A stretch of DNA of 8,459 bases from Arthrobacter sp. (GTDB lineage Bacteria > Actinomycetota > Actinomycetes > Actinomycetales > Micrococcaceae): contig JAODMA010000403.1 of assembly GCA_025464545.1 (NCBI GenBank), positions 1-8,459 of the forward strand, given 5' to 3'. The notes under the pieces were generated by a model. That model saw nothing but the letters and a program-made list of their open reading frames with translations, did not search any database and was not told the DNA's origin. Shown here piece by piece: positions 1 through 5,681 of the stretch. Position 1 is the stretch's first letter. Each line of letters begins with the position of its first letter. A program made the position numbers and the translations under genes.

Positions 1-539
1 AAGGTGGCGGACTTCAGGCCGGCCTCTTCGGCGTAGGAGGTGTCCATGATGGTGGTCGGGTAGCCGTGGCGTTCGGCCCAGCGCAGGTACATCCGCATCA
101 GCATCTCGGCGAAGTCGGCGGCGTCCACACCGCCCGCGCCGGCCCGGATGGTGACCACAGCTTCACGGACATCGAACTCGCCGGAGAGCAGGGTGACCAC
201 TTCGAGGTCCTTTAAGGCTTTCCGGATCGATTCCAGTTCGGTAGCAGCTTCGCCCATGGAGGCGGCATCGTCTTCGTCCTGGCCCAGCTCCACGAGGACC
301 TCGAGGTCGTCGATCCGTGAGACGAGCGAATCCAGGCGTGCCAGTTCCGACTGCCGGTGCGAGAGCCGGGAGGTGATCACCTGGGCGGCCGCGGGATCGT
401 CCCAGAGGTTGGGTTCGCCCGCGCGCTCGCTCAGCTCCGCGATGTCTTCCTTCAGCGCCTCGACATTCGAAACGTTTTCGATGGAGGCGTAGGTGGCGCG
501 CAGTGCGCGGATTTCTGCGGGAAAATCGATGTTAGCCAT
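1..539 (-). CDS. prfB: Peptide chain release factor 2, N-terminal part (runs off left edge)
   Basis: Reading the minus strand from ATG at 539-537 gives 179 codons with no stop, starting [22 protein letters not shown]2 recognises UGA and UAA stop codons in the ribosomal A site and triggers peptidyl-tRNA hydrolysis. The visible part covers the helical N-terminal domain (about residues 1-110) and the start of the core domain. The stretch [19 protein letters not shown] is followed by [12 protein letters not shown], which closely resembles RF2 of other bacteria (in E. coli RF2 the comparable stretch has AGSGGTEAQDW and RMYLRWAE). The SPF anticodon-like tripeptide and the catalytic GGQ lie beyond the edge. 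The frame is open from the start, so the UGA programmed frameshift known from E. coli prfB is not present in this part. An AGGG at 553-550 is a weak ribosome binding site with a 10-base spacer. The gene lies downstream of the tad operon on the same strand, so read-through from it is possible. Confidence 0.95.
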   Translation of the reverse strand, partial: MANIDFPAEIRALRATYASIENVSNVEALKEDIAELSERAGEPNLWDDPAAAQVITSRLSHRQSELARLDSLVSRIDDLEVLVELGQDEDDAASMGEAATELESIRKALKDLEVVTLLSGEFDVREAVVTIRAGAGGVDAADFAEMLMRMYLRWAERHGYPTTIMDTSYAEEAGLKSAT

Positions 540-571
540 GGTTTTTTAACCCTACGCTATGCGTGCAATCC

Positions 572-644
572 GGCCCGACCCGGCCTGCGGGCCGGGCGGG
601 CCAGCGGGGGCGGACTGGGCGGGCGGCGCCCCGCGTCGCCGGGG
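572..644 (-). terminator. Two GC-rich hairpins between tadG-like gene and prfB
   Basis: The spacer 540-644 holds two inverted repeats. The first, 629-644, begins directly after the stop codon of the tadG-like gene and pairs CCCCG with CGGGG around a 6-base loop. The second, 572-602, pairs a 13-base arm with a 14-base arm (one bulged base) around a 4-base loop and is almost entirely G and C. Neither is followed by a U run on the minus strand, so neither is a textbook intrinsic terminator. They could slow or partly stop transcription before prfB, or protect the 3' end of the tad mRNA. I see no convincing prfB promoter in the remaining 32 bases. Confidence 0.4.
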
Positions 645-1139
645 CTAACGGCTCAGCCGCGAGCGCGCCGTCGAACTGGCTTCCACCCGGATGCCGTCTG
701 GAACCAGGAAATTGACCACCGGAGGGTGGACCGCGACGCTGAGGGTCACGACTGCTGTGGCACCGTCGGGGCTTCCCGTTCCTGGCGCGACGGCGAGATC
801 GCTGAACCGGGCGAAGGCACTGTTGCGCTCCAGGTAGTCGGCGGCGGCCCTGCGGACCCTTTCCCCGTCAAGCGCTGCGGTGGGCGTTCCCGCGGAGCTA
901 CCGAGCTGGCCCAGAGTGAAGCTGTCCGCCGCGGCCACCGAGGCGCCGTCGGCCAGCGAGAGCAGTTTCTTGTGTTCGAGGTAGATGCTGGAAGCCGCCA
1001 TGACGACAGTCGCGAGGAGCAGGGCGAGCAGAACGAAGCCGATGATGAGCACCATCATCTGGCCTTCTTCCCTGCGGGTGGTGCGCCGGCTGCTGTGCCA
1101 CCGGCGGGCCGGACCCTGCTCGTCGGGCCGGCGGCTCAC
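645..1139 (-). CDS. TadG-like minor pilin / pilus assembly protein
   Basis: The product is 164 aa. After a basic N-terminus, EEG at residues 24-26 is followed by a single hydrophobic segment (about 27-50, QMMVLIIGFVLLALLLATVV) and then a soluble tail starting YLEHKKLLSLADGAS. This layout, and its place as the last gene of a tad cluster, match actinobacterial TadG-like proteins (the family of M. tuberculosis Rv3654c). They are short compared with proteobacterial TadG and lack its large C-terminal domain. Its expected role is a minor, membrane-anchored component of the Flp pilus. The GTG start (1139-1137) overlaps the TGA of the preceding tadE-like gene in GTGA, and no clear ribosome binding site precedes it, so translation is probably coupled. 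Position +5 after G26 is Leu, not Glu, so prepilin peptidase processing is doubtful. An internal Met at 28 or 29 is an alternative start but would remove the basic N-terminus. Confidence 0.8.
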   Translation of the reverse strand: MSRRPDEQGPARRWHSSRRTTRREEGQMMVLIIGFVLLALLLATVVMAASSIYLEHKKLLSLADGASVAAADSFTLGQLGSSAGTPTAALDGERVRRAAADYLERNSAFARFSDLAVAPGTGSPDGATAVVTLSVAVHPPVVNFLVPDGIRVEASSTARSRLSR

Positions 1140-1573
1140 CGGAAGCGCCCGACCAGCTGGGTCGCCGAAGCGGTGAGCTGGCTCGCGTTGAGGTGCAGGG
1201 CTTCACGGAACGGAACGAACGGCAGGGGCACGGTCAGGTGGACGGTGGCGGTGACGGCAGATCCGGCGGCCGTGCAGTCCGCCGGCTGGCAACTGGTGTC
1301 CAGCCTGGCGTTGGCCGGTTCATACCCGTAGTCCGCGAGCGCCAGCAGGACGGCCTGCTCCGCAGCGGCGCGCCCGCTCGCGGCGTCGGGCTGGGCCACG
1401 AAGACCTTGGCGGCCTGGTCCGCAGCGCCGACCACGGCGAAGGAGCCCGCCTGGATCTGGCCGACGGTGATGATGAAGTAGACGAGCGGGACCATCAGCA
1501 GCAAGGACAGAAATGTGAATTCCACTACCGCGCTCCCCTGCTCCGAGCCGTTGTCAGGGCCGGATGGCGGCAT
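1136..1573 (-). CDS. TadE-like pseudopilin (second of two)
   Basis: The product is 145 aa with a short leader, then G13 followed by SAVVEF and a hydrophobic helix (about residues 14-38). G|SAVVEF fits a prepilin peptidase site with Glu at +5 and an aromatic at +6, as in TadE/TadF pseudopilins. The rest is a small extracytoplasmic domain with two cysteines (in the stretch TSCQPADCTA), which could form a disulfide. TadE-type proteins are minor pilins needed for Flp pilus assembly. The ATG at 1573-1571 has a strong ribosome binding site (GGAGG, 1587-1583) lying inside the 3' end of the preceding gene, which it overlaps by 20 bases. Downstream it overlaps the tadG-like start by GTGA. I cannot say from sequence alone whether it should be called TadE or TadF. 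Confidence 0.88.
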   Translation of the reverse strand: MPPSGPDNGSEQGSAVVEFTFLSLLLMVPLVYFIITVGQIQAGSFAVVGAADQAAKVFVAQPDAASGRAAAEQAVLLALADYGYEPANARLDTSCQPADCTAAGSAVTATVHLTVPLPFVPFREALHLNASQLTASATQLVGRFR

Positions 1574-1979
1574 GCCCCTTCACCTCCAGGCTTTGGCGCG
1601 GCCCGATCAGGCCGATCACAGGCAGCGGGGCGCGGACAGTCACCTCCAGGGTAGGGACGCCCAGGTAGACGGTCTCGCTCGTGCTCACCTCGTTGGCGAA
1701 GTCGGGGCTGAGCGCCACACTGATGAGCTGGGCCGTCCGGTCGCGGGCATCAGTGGCGCTGCGGTCCGCGAGCGTCCCGTATCTCGCGCCGGAGGCGGCT
1801 GCGTCGATCAGCGTGTTCCGGACGTGGAGGACCAGGGTGAGCTGGATGATGGCCATAAAGAACAGCGTCAGCAGGCCGCCGACGAGGACGAAGTCCACCA
1901 CTGCCGCGCCTCGTTCCCCGGCTTTGATCCGGACGCTGCCCGGCCGGTCGCAGCCGCAGCGTTCGCCGGGCGCCGCCAC
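1554..1979 (-). CDS. TadE-family pseudopilin (first of two)
   Basis: The product is 141 aa. A basic leader ending GERG (residues 21-24) precedes AAVVDFVLVGGLLTLFFMAI, one hydrophobic helix (about 25-50), then HVRNTLIDAAASGARYG, the typical TadE stretch after the helix. The putative prepilin cleavage after G24 places Asp at +5 and Phe at +6, a conservative change from the usual Glu. The C-terminal half is a small beta-rich domain that would lie outside the membrane. The GTG start (1979-1977) lies only three bases after the TAG of the pilin-like gene, with a weak GGG nine bases upstream. It is probably translated from the same mRNA as its neighbours. It belongs to the minor-pilin group of the Tad machine. 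Confidence 0.9.
   Translation of the reverse strand: MAAPGERCGCDRPGSVRIKAGERGAAVVDFVLVGGLLTLFFMAIIQLTLVLHVRNTLIDAAASGARYGTLADRSATDARDRTAQLISVALSPDFANEVSTSETVYLGVPTLEVTVRAPLPVIGLIGPRQSLEVKGHAAIRP
1583..1587 (-). promoter_or_regulatory. Strong ribosome binding site of the second tadE-like gene
   Basis: GGAGG on the minus strand, in the context GGAGGTGAAGGGGC before ATG, has a 9-base spacer. It lies inside the 3' coding end of the upstream tadE-like gene and supports ATG at 1573 as the start. Confidence 0.8.
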
Positions 1980-1982
1980 TGT

Positions 1983-2231
1983 CTACTGCCCGACCTTGTC
2001 CATTGCCTGGTTGAACAGTCCTTCAAGGGCAGGTCCCGCGAGCGCAAGCAGGGCGGCGACGAGGACCGCCGACATCAGCGTGATCATCACCCACCCCGGC
2101 ACGTCTCCACGCTCATGGTGGTCCCGGTCCCGGATACTTCGGTAGTTTCGTCCGGTCCAGGCCGGGGGCCGCCGAAGGAGCGTGCTCAAGATGAAGACTG
2201 ACAACGCCGTGCGGATACTGATGAGTTTCAC
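1983..2231 (-). CDS. Small Flp-pilin-like protein (probable major pilin)
   Basis: The product is 82 aa. A 42-residue basic leader ends HHERG, followed by DVPGWVMITLMSAVLVAALL (43-62) and a short tail ALAGPALEGLFNQAMDKVGQ. One N-terminal helix after a Gly, a mature length of about 40 aa, and a position between tadC and tadE fit the Flp pilin slot of actinobacterial tad operons. Unlike classical Flp pilins it lacks Glu at +5 and Tyr at +6 after the presumed cleavage Gly; it has Trp-Val there. It is therefore either a divergent pilin type or a processed protein of another role. The GTG start (2231-2229) is chosen for the AAGGGG at 2242-2237 with a 5-base spacer. The leader is long for a prepilin and contains a weakly hydrophobic stretch (about residues 4-19). 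A 137-base spacer upstream separates it from tadC and could give it separate expression control, as expected for a subunit needed in excess. Confidence 0.7.
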   Translation of the reverse strand: MKLISIRTALSVFILSTLLRRPPAWTGRNYRSIRDRDHHERGDVPGWVMITLMSAVLVAALLALAGPALEGLFNQAMDKVGQ

Positions 2232-2236
2232 TGGGT

Positions 2237-2242
2237 CCCCTT
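2237..2242 (-). promoter_or_regulatory. Ribosome binding site of the pilin-like gene, overlapping a mini-ORF stop
   Basis: AAGGGG sits five bases before the GTG at 2231. The AA is also the end of the TAA stop (2243-2241) of an upstream 23-codon reading frame, an arrangement that would allow translational coupling if that frame is translated. Confidence 0.6.
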
Positions 2243-2312
2243 AGTTTTGTGGCTGGAGCTTTGTGCGGGCGGTAGTCCTGTTCCTGCTGCTGTCTTGTCC
2301 GTGCTGTTTCAT
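2241..2312 (-). CDS. Possible 23-aa leader peptide before the pilin-like gene
   Basis: ATG at 2312-2310 opens 23 codons ending TAA at 2243-2241. The peptide begins MKQHGQDSSRNRTTARTK and is polar and basic, with no similarity I recognise. It is the last of three frames chained by ATGA overlaps: 2340-2323 (five codons, MNNTK), 2326-2309 (five codons, MNSTE), then this one. No strong ribosome binding site stands directly before any of the three ATGs. The AGGAGG at the tadC stop is about 25 bases upstream of the first ATG. The frame may be chance; its interest lies in its end point within the pilin ribosome binding site. Confidence 0.25.
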   Translation of the reverse strand: MKQHGQDSSRNRTTARTKLQPQN

Positions 2313-2350
2313 TCCGTGCTGTTCATTTCGTGTTGTTCATTTCGTGTTGT
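2300..2350. repeat. Tandem repeat, 14-15 base unit, about 3.5 copies
   Basis: On the plus strand the copies are 2300-2314 (15 bases), 2315-2328, 2329-2342 (14 bases each) and a partial copy 2343-2350. The consensus is CGTGYTGTTCATTT. On the minus, transcribed strand the unit reads AAATGAACARCACG, A-rich and likely unstructured. It lies in the leader between tadC and the pilin-like gene and is T-rich on the plus strand, unlike the surrounding GC-rich coding DNA. Confidence 0.85.
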
Positions 2351-2368
2351 CTCTCTTGCCAGTTCCTC

Positions 2369-3310
2369 CTACAGTCCGAGGCTGATGGCAGCCAGACCCG
2401 GGAACACGGCAAAGACGACCGTGAGCGGCAGTACGCCGAAGACCAGCGGCACCATCATCCCGATCTCCTTTTTTCCGGCCGACTCCATCAGCTCGCGTTT
2501 TGCGGTATCCCGAACGTCCTGCGCCTGGGCTCTCAGCACGTCCGCCAGCGGTGTCCCGCGTTCGACGGCCACTATCATTCCGTCCACGAAGCGGATCAGC
2601 GGTCCCAGGTCCGTTCTGGACGAGAACTCCTGCAGGGCGTTGACCAGCGGCGTTCCCGCCCTGGTTTCGGCGAGAACGCGGGTGAATTCCTTCGACAACT
2701 CGCCCCGGGCGCTGCGGCAAACCCGGTCCAGCGCGCCGGTGGCGCTCTCCCCCGCACTGACGGCGAGCGCCATGAGCTCGGCGATGCTGGGGAATTCCGC
2801 CATCATGCGGGCTTCCCGCTTCTTGATCTGCACGGACAGCACGTAGTCCCTCAGCAGGTACCCGCCGCCGGCGCCGCCCAGAACCACCACTACAGCCCCA
2901 GTGGGGCTCAACCCCCCGGAGGCACCCGCAAGCACCACCGCGCCGACAGCCAGGACAAAGCCGGCCGCGCCCCACAGCAATTGCTCCGCACGGAAGTCGA
3001 CCGGTGGCTTGTTGGTCCCGGCCCGGGCCAGCCGGCGCGTCAAGGCCGAGGTTCCGGGGTTGATCCTGCCCAGTGAGGCGAGTACGTCACGGAGGACGGG
3101 ACGCAGAATCCGCTCCAGCGGACCGAAGGGCGTGATATTTCGCGGCTCCGGCCGGAGGAGCCTCGATTCCAGGTTGTGGGACCTCAGTTGGGGGCCGATG
3201 CGATCGGTGAAAGTGGTGGGCCGCAGGAACGGCAGCCTCACGAGGAGCAGCCAGAGTCCGGCGCCAAGGACCACCCCGCAAGCCGCGGCGCTGGCCATCA
3301 GCCCGCTCAT
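2369..3310 (-). CDS. tadC: TadC, inner-membrane platform protein of Tad pilus (T2SS F family)
   Basis: The product is 313 aa. Hydrophobic segments lie at about residues 5-26, 111-130, 137-155 and 284-307. The cytoplasmic T2SSF domain (about 165-285) includes EFPSIAELMALAVSAGES and the repeated GTPL turns (GTPLVNALQEF, GTPLADVLRAQ) typical of type II secretion F / GspF-like proteins. With TadB it should form the membrane platform that couples the TadA ATPase to pilin polymerisation. The ATG start (3310-3308) overlaps the tadB stop in ATGA and has AGGG at 3321-3318 with a 7-base spacer. The TAG stop (2371-2369) is part of a TAGGAGG motif. The long stretch between the first two membrane segments (about 27-110) is basic and probably cytoplasmic. 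The assignment as TadC rather than TadB rests on gene order. Confidence 0.93.
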   Translation of the reverse strand: MSGLMASAAACGVVLGAGLWLLLVRLPFLRPTTFTDRIGPQLRSHNLESRLLRPEPRNITPFGPLERILRPVLRDVLASLGRINPGTSALTRRLARAGTNKPPVDFRAEQLLWGAAGFVLAVGAVVLAGASGGLSPTGAVVVVLGGAGGGYLLRDYVLSVQIKKREARMMAEFPSIAELMALAVSAGESATGALDRVCRSARGELSKEFTRVLAETRAGTPLVNALQEFSSRTDLGPLIRFVDGMIVAVERGTPLADVLRAQAQDVRDTAKRELMESAGKKEIGMMVPLVFGVLPLTVVFAVFPGLAAISLGL

Positions 3311-4161
3311 CGCAGGACCCTTTCATCTTCCGGAAGGGCTCCGATACGCAGCATGACTGCGTAGGAGATCAGGGAGACTGCAAGCCCGCCCAGCAGGACA
3401 CCGGCTCCGGTCGGCGTGTTGTAGGCCGCGACGGCTTCGGGTCTGCTCGCCAACAACACGAGGACGATCCACGGCGCCGCGACCGCGAGGCGGGCCGCAT
3501 TGACTGTCCAGGACTGCCTGGCCTCCAATTCGCTGCGGGTGCGGGCGCTCTCCCGCAGGAATTCGGCAAGCGTTCCCAGCAGGCGGCCCAAGTCTGAGCC
3601 GCCCACTTCGCGGGTCAGCCGGAGTGCCTCGACAATTCTGTCCGCCACCGGGTCGGCCAGACGGTCCTTCAGCCTGGTCAGCGACGGATCAAACTGGCCT
3701 CCCGAACGGTAATCGGAACCAAAGTCGCGGAACACCGGCCGGAGCTCCAGCGGGCCGTTGTGTCCGAGCTGGATGAGAGCCTCGGGCAACGACAGGCCGG
3801 CCCGGATGGCTGACCGCAGATGATCAACGACGTCAGGCCAGAGCTGACGCAGGACGGCGGTACGCTTCCGGGCGCGCCGGCGCACCACGGCCAACGGCAA
3901 CCAGGCGCCGAACAGTCCAAAGCAGCCCGAGATCGGCCAGGACCGGGTCAGGGCGACGAAGACGAGGGCCGTAAAAGCTCCGACGGCCAGACAGCTTGCC
4001 ACGAGACCGGGTCCGGTGACCTTCTCGATCCCCGCAGCCAGCAGGAGATCCTCCAGCCTGCGGACGCGCGGCGCACGCTGGGCTGATGCCGGCTGCTCCC
4101 AGGCGGACCACCAGATCAGCAAGAACCCGGCGCCTGCGAGCCCGCCCAGCAGCGGCGCCAT
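3307..4161 (-). CDS. tadB: TadB, inner-membrane platform protein of Tad pilus (T2SS F family)
   Basis: The product is 284 aa, with hydrophobic segments at about residues 3-19, 51-71, 77-95, 224-238 and 251-272. The cytoplasmic T2SSF domain (about 103-220) contains QLWPDVVDHLRSAIRAGLSL, then REVGGSDLGRLLGTLAEFLR, a layout seen in TadB proteins of actinobacteria. It should pair with TadC as the membrane platform of the Flp pilus machine. The ATG (4161-4159) shares one base with the tadA stop (TGATG), and GGAG at 4173-4170 gives a ribosome binding site with an 8-base spacer. It overlaps tadC by four bases downstream. Together these overlaps indicate a single tadA-tadB-tadC transcript. Confidence 0.93.
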   Translation of the reverse strand: MAPLLGGLAGAGFLLIWWSAWEQPASAQRAPRVRRLEDLLLAAGIEKVTGPGLVASCLAVGAFTALVFVALTRSWPISGCFGLFGAWLPLAVVRRRARKRTAVLRQLWPDVVDHLRSAIRAGLSLPEALIQLGHNGPLELRPVFRDFGSDYRSGGQFDPSLTRLKDRLADPVADRIVEALRLTREVGGSDLGRLLGTLAEFLRESARTRSELEARQSWTVNAARLAVAAPWIVLVLLASRPEAVAAYNTPTGAGVLLGGLAVSLISYAVMLRIGALPEDERVLR

Positions 4162-5384
4162 CAGCGCGGCTCCAGCAAGGCGGCGACGTCGTACCCGGAG
4201 CGCGCGAATTTTTCCACGGCCGGCATGGAGTTGGCTTTCGGCTGGAGCTGTCCGGCGGCCATGGCGAACACCATGGAGGACTCAATGATGCCGTTCTCGA
4301 CTCTGCGTCCGAGCGAAAGGATCTCCGTTACCTGCCGGCGGCCGTTGGCGTGCCTGCTGCAATGCACCACCAGGTCGATGCACGAGGCCACGGTGGGAAC
4401 GACGAAGGCACTGGAGATGTTCTCCCCGGCCAGCAATGGGAGCGTGCACAGCTTCGTCACGGCGTCGTGGGCGGAATTGGCATGGATCGTGCACATCCCT
4501 GGCAGCCCGGAATTCAAGGCGATGAGCATATCAAGGCTTTCGGCCTCCCGAACTTCGCCGACCACGAGTCGGTCCGGCCGCATCCGCAGGGCTTCCTTGA
4601 CGAGCCTGCGCAGGGGGATCTCTCCTTCCCCGTCCAGGTTCGCCTGCCGGCACTGCAGACCCACTACGTCGCGAAGCGGAAACTGCAGTTCGAAGATTTC
4701 CTCTACGGTAATGACCCGCTCACGGGTGCCGATACCGGCGGCGAGGCAGTTCAGCATGGTGGTCTTGCCTGCCTGGGTCGCTCCGGACACCAGGATGTTC
4801 AGGCCGCTGGCCACCGCCGCACCCAGAAACCGGGCAGCCTGCGGCGTGAGGGTTCCAAGCTCCACGAGGTGTTCGAGCCTGCTTGCTTTGACAATGAACT
4901 TGCGGATGTTGATGGCCCAATGCCGTCGGGTGATGTCCGGGATGACGACGTGAAGCCGTGATCCGTCAGGAAGGGCGGCATCAACGAAGGGCGACGACAG
5001 ATCCAGGCGCCGTCCCGAACTCTTGAGCATCCGCTCCACGAGGTCCCGGACCTGCTGCTCAGTCAGGGAGATGGAGGTGAGCTCCGATTCACCGTTCCGG
5101 GCCACATAGACCTCGTGCGGCGCGTTGAGCCACACCTCTTCGATTCCGGGATCGTCCAGCAGCGGCTGCAATGCACCGAAACCGGCCACGGCGTCGAAGA
5201 CGAATCGTCTGGCCGGTTCCAAGGGGCCGATCGGGGGCAGCGGCGCCAGCAGAGCACGCTCGTCGTAATCGCTGACCGCCGCCTCCACGAGGCGCCGGAC
5301 TTCCCCGGCCTGCCGCAACGGGTCCAGCCCGCGGCGTCGAATCAGCTCGCGGACTTCGTCCTCAACAATGCGTACAGCCTCCAT
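4161..5384 (-). CDS. tadA: TadA/CpaF, ATPase of Tad pilus assembly
   Basis: The product from this start is 407 aa, a CpaF-type member of the type II/IV secretion ATPases that powers Flp pilin assembly at the cytoplasmic face. Numbered from M at 5384, the motifs are: Walker A GATQAGKT (201-208), Asp box VITVEEIFELQF (224-235), Walker B RLVVGEVRE (272-280) and His box GMCTIHANS (296-304). The N-terminal part contains FVFDAVAGFGALQPLLDDP, the usual lead-in domain. The frame stays open upstream to ATG at 5510 (449 aa). I prefer 5384 because the extra 42 codons include ATA, TTA and two CTA codons that are rare in this GC-rich DNA, because a good promoter candidate lies within them, and because about 400 aa is the usual family length. 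GGGGG five bases before 5384 is an atypical ribosome binding site. It is the first gene of the operon here; no TadZ/Ssd gene precedes it. Confidence 0.93.
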   Translation of the reverse strand: MEAVRIVEDEVRELIRRRGLDPLRQAGEVRRLVEAAVSDYDERALLAPLPPIGPLEPARRFVFDAVAGFGALQPLLDDPGIEEVWLNAPHEVYVARNGESELTSISLTEQQVRDLVERMLKSSGRRLDLSSPFVDAALPDGSRLHVVIPDITRRHWAINIRKFIVKASRLEHLVELGTLTPQAARFLGAAVASGLNILVSGATQAGKTTMLNCLAAGIGTRERVITVEEIFELQFPLRDVVGLQCRQANLDGEGEIPLRRLVKEALRMRPDRLVVGEVREAESLDMLIALNSGLPGMCTIHANSAHDAVTKLCTLPLLAGENISSAFVVPTVASCIDLVVHCSRHANGRRQVTEILSLGRRVENGIIESSMVFAMAAGQLQPKANSMPAVEKFARSGYDVAALLEPR

Positions 5385-5437
5385 GTGGGCCCCCGATAGG
5401 ACTGCCACCCTGTCGCCGAGGCAGGGCAATTGGGTTA

Positions 5438-5466
5438 AAGCTAGGGGAGGCTTCTCGGCCGGACAA
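5438..5466 (-). promoter_or_regulatory. Candidate sigma-70-type promoter of the tad operon
   Basis: On the minus strand TTGTCC (5466-5461) and TAGCTT (5443-5438) are separated by exactly 17 bases. The -35 matches TTGACA at four of six positions. The -10 keeps the key T, A and final T. Transcription would start near 5431, leaving a leader of about 47 bases before ATG 5384. If correct, the upstream in-frame ATG at 5510 cannot be used from this promoter. Confidence 0.45.
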
Positions 5467-5613
5467 TAGCGCGGGAAAGGTATGTGGGAAATCGCCTCAG
5501 GTTTCGACATGACAACATTCCCGCCAGTAACACTAGAACCACTGTTTTCAGGTATCCGCCGATGTTAGGGTGGGCCCGACAAGTCAGACATTCTCAAGCC
5601 CGACGGTAATTTG

Positions 5614-5626
5614 CCGGTATAACCGG
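5614..5626. promoter_or_regulatory. 13-base palindrome overlapping a possible -10, candidate operator
   Basis: CCGGTATAACCGG is a perfect inverted repeat of CCGGT and ACCGG around ATA. It contains TATAAC (5618-5623), a good -10 hexamer for the plus-strand muramidase gene, 58 bases before its ATG. I see no matching -35 at the right distance, so the promoter would need an activator or belong to another sigma class. A dimeric regulator binding here could control the muramidase; this is inference from symmetry only. Confidence 0.35.
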
Positions 5627-5671
5627 GTACGGGACCAACGTGACGCGGCTCAAAGAGCGTGTCATTGCTCC

Positions 5672-5675
5672 GGAG
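5672..5675 (+). promoter_or_regulatory. Ribosome binding site deciding the muramidase start
   Basis: GGAG with a 6-base spacer precedes ATG 5682. The upstream in-frame GTG at 5640 has only a weak GGGA, so the ATG is preferred. It also gives a better-shaped signal peptide. Confidence 0.65.
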
Positions 5676-5681
5676 CGAACC

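Noticed and set aside
540..551. GGTT-TTTT-AACC inverted repeat just before the prfB start
   Set aside because: The arms are only four bases, too small for a meaningful hairpin; chance is a sufficient explanation.
357..1331. A 324-codon open frame on the plus strand opposite prfB and the tadG/tadE-like genes
   Set aside because: It is an antisense shadow of GC-rich coding DNA. The opposite strand carries recognisable RF2 and TadG/TadE proteins with overlapping starts and stops, and the plus product has no recognisable domain or ribosome binding site.
2330..3076. A 248-codon plus-strand frame, and a 199-codon one at 2247-2846, opposite tadC
   Set aside because: The minus strand encodes a clear T2SS F-domain protein with membrane segments. 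The plus products are low-complexity and basic, as expected of mirror frames.
4086..4961. A 291-codon plus-strand frame opposite tadA
   Set aside because: The Walker A, Walker B, Asp and His boxes are all on the minus strand; this is its shadow.
5530..5549. CAGT...ACTG partial symmetry in the divergent intergenic region
   Set aside because: Only four bases pair and the interior does not continue the symmetry.
5640..5642. GTG as the start of the muramidase
   Set aside because: It has only a weak ribosome binding site, and the later ATG at 5682 has GGAG at good spacing and a more typical signal peptide. It is kept as an alternative in the gene entry.
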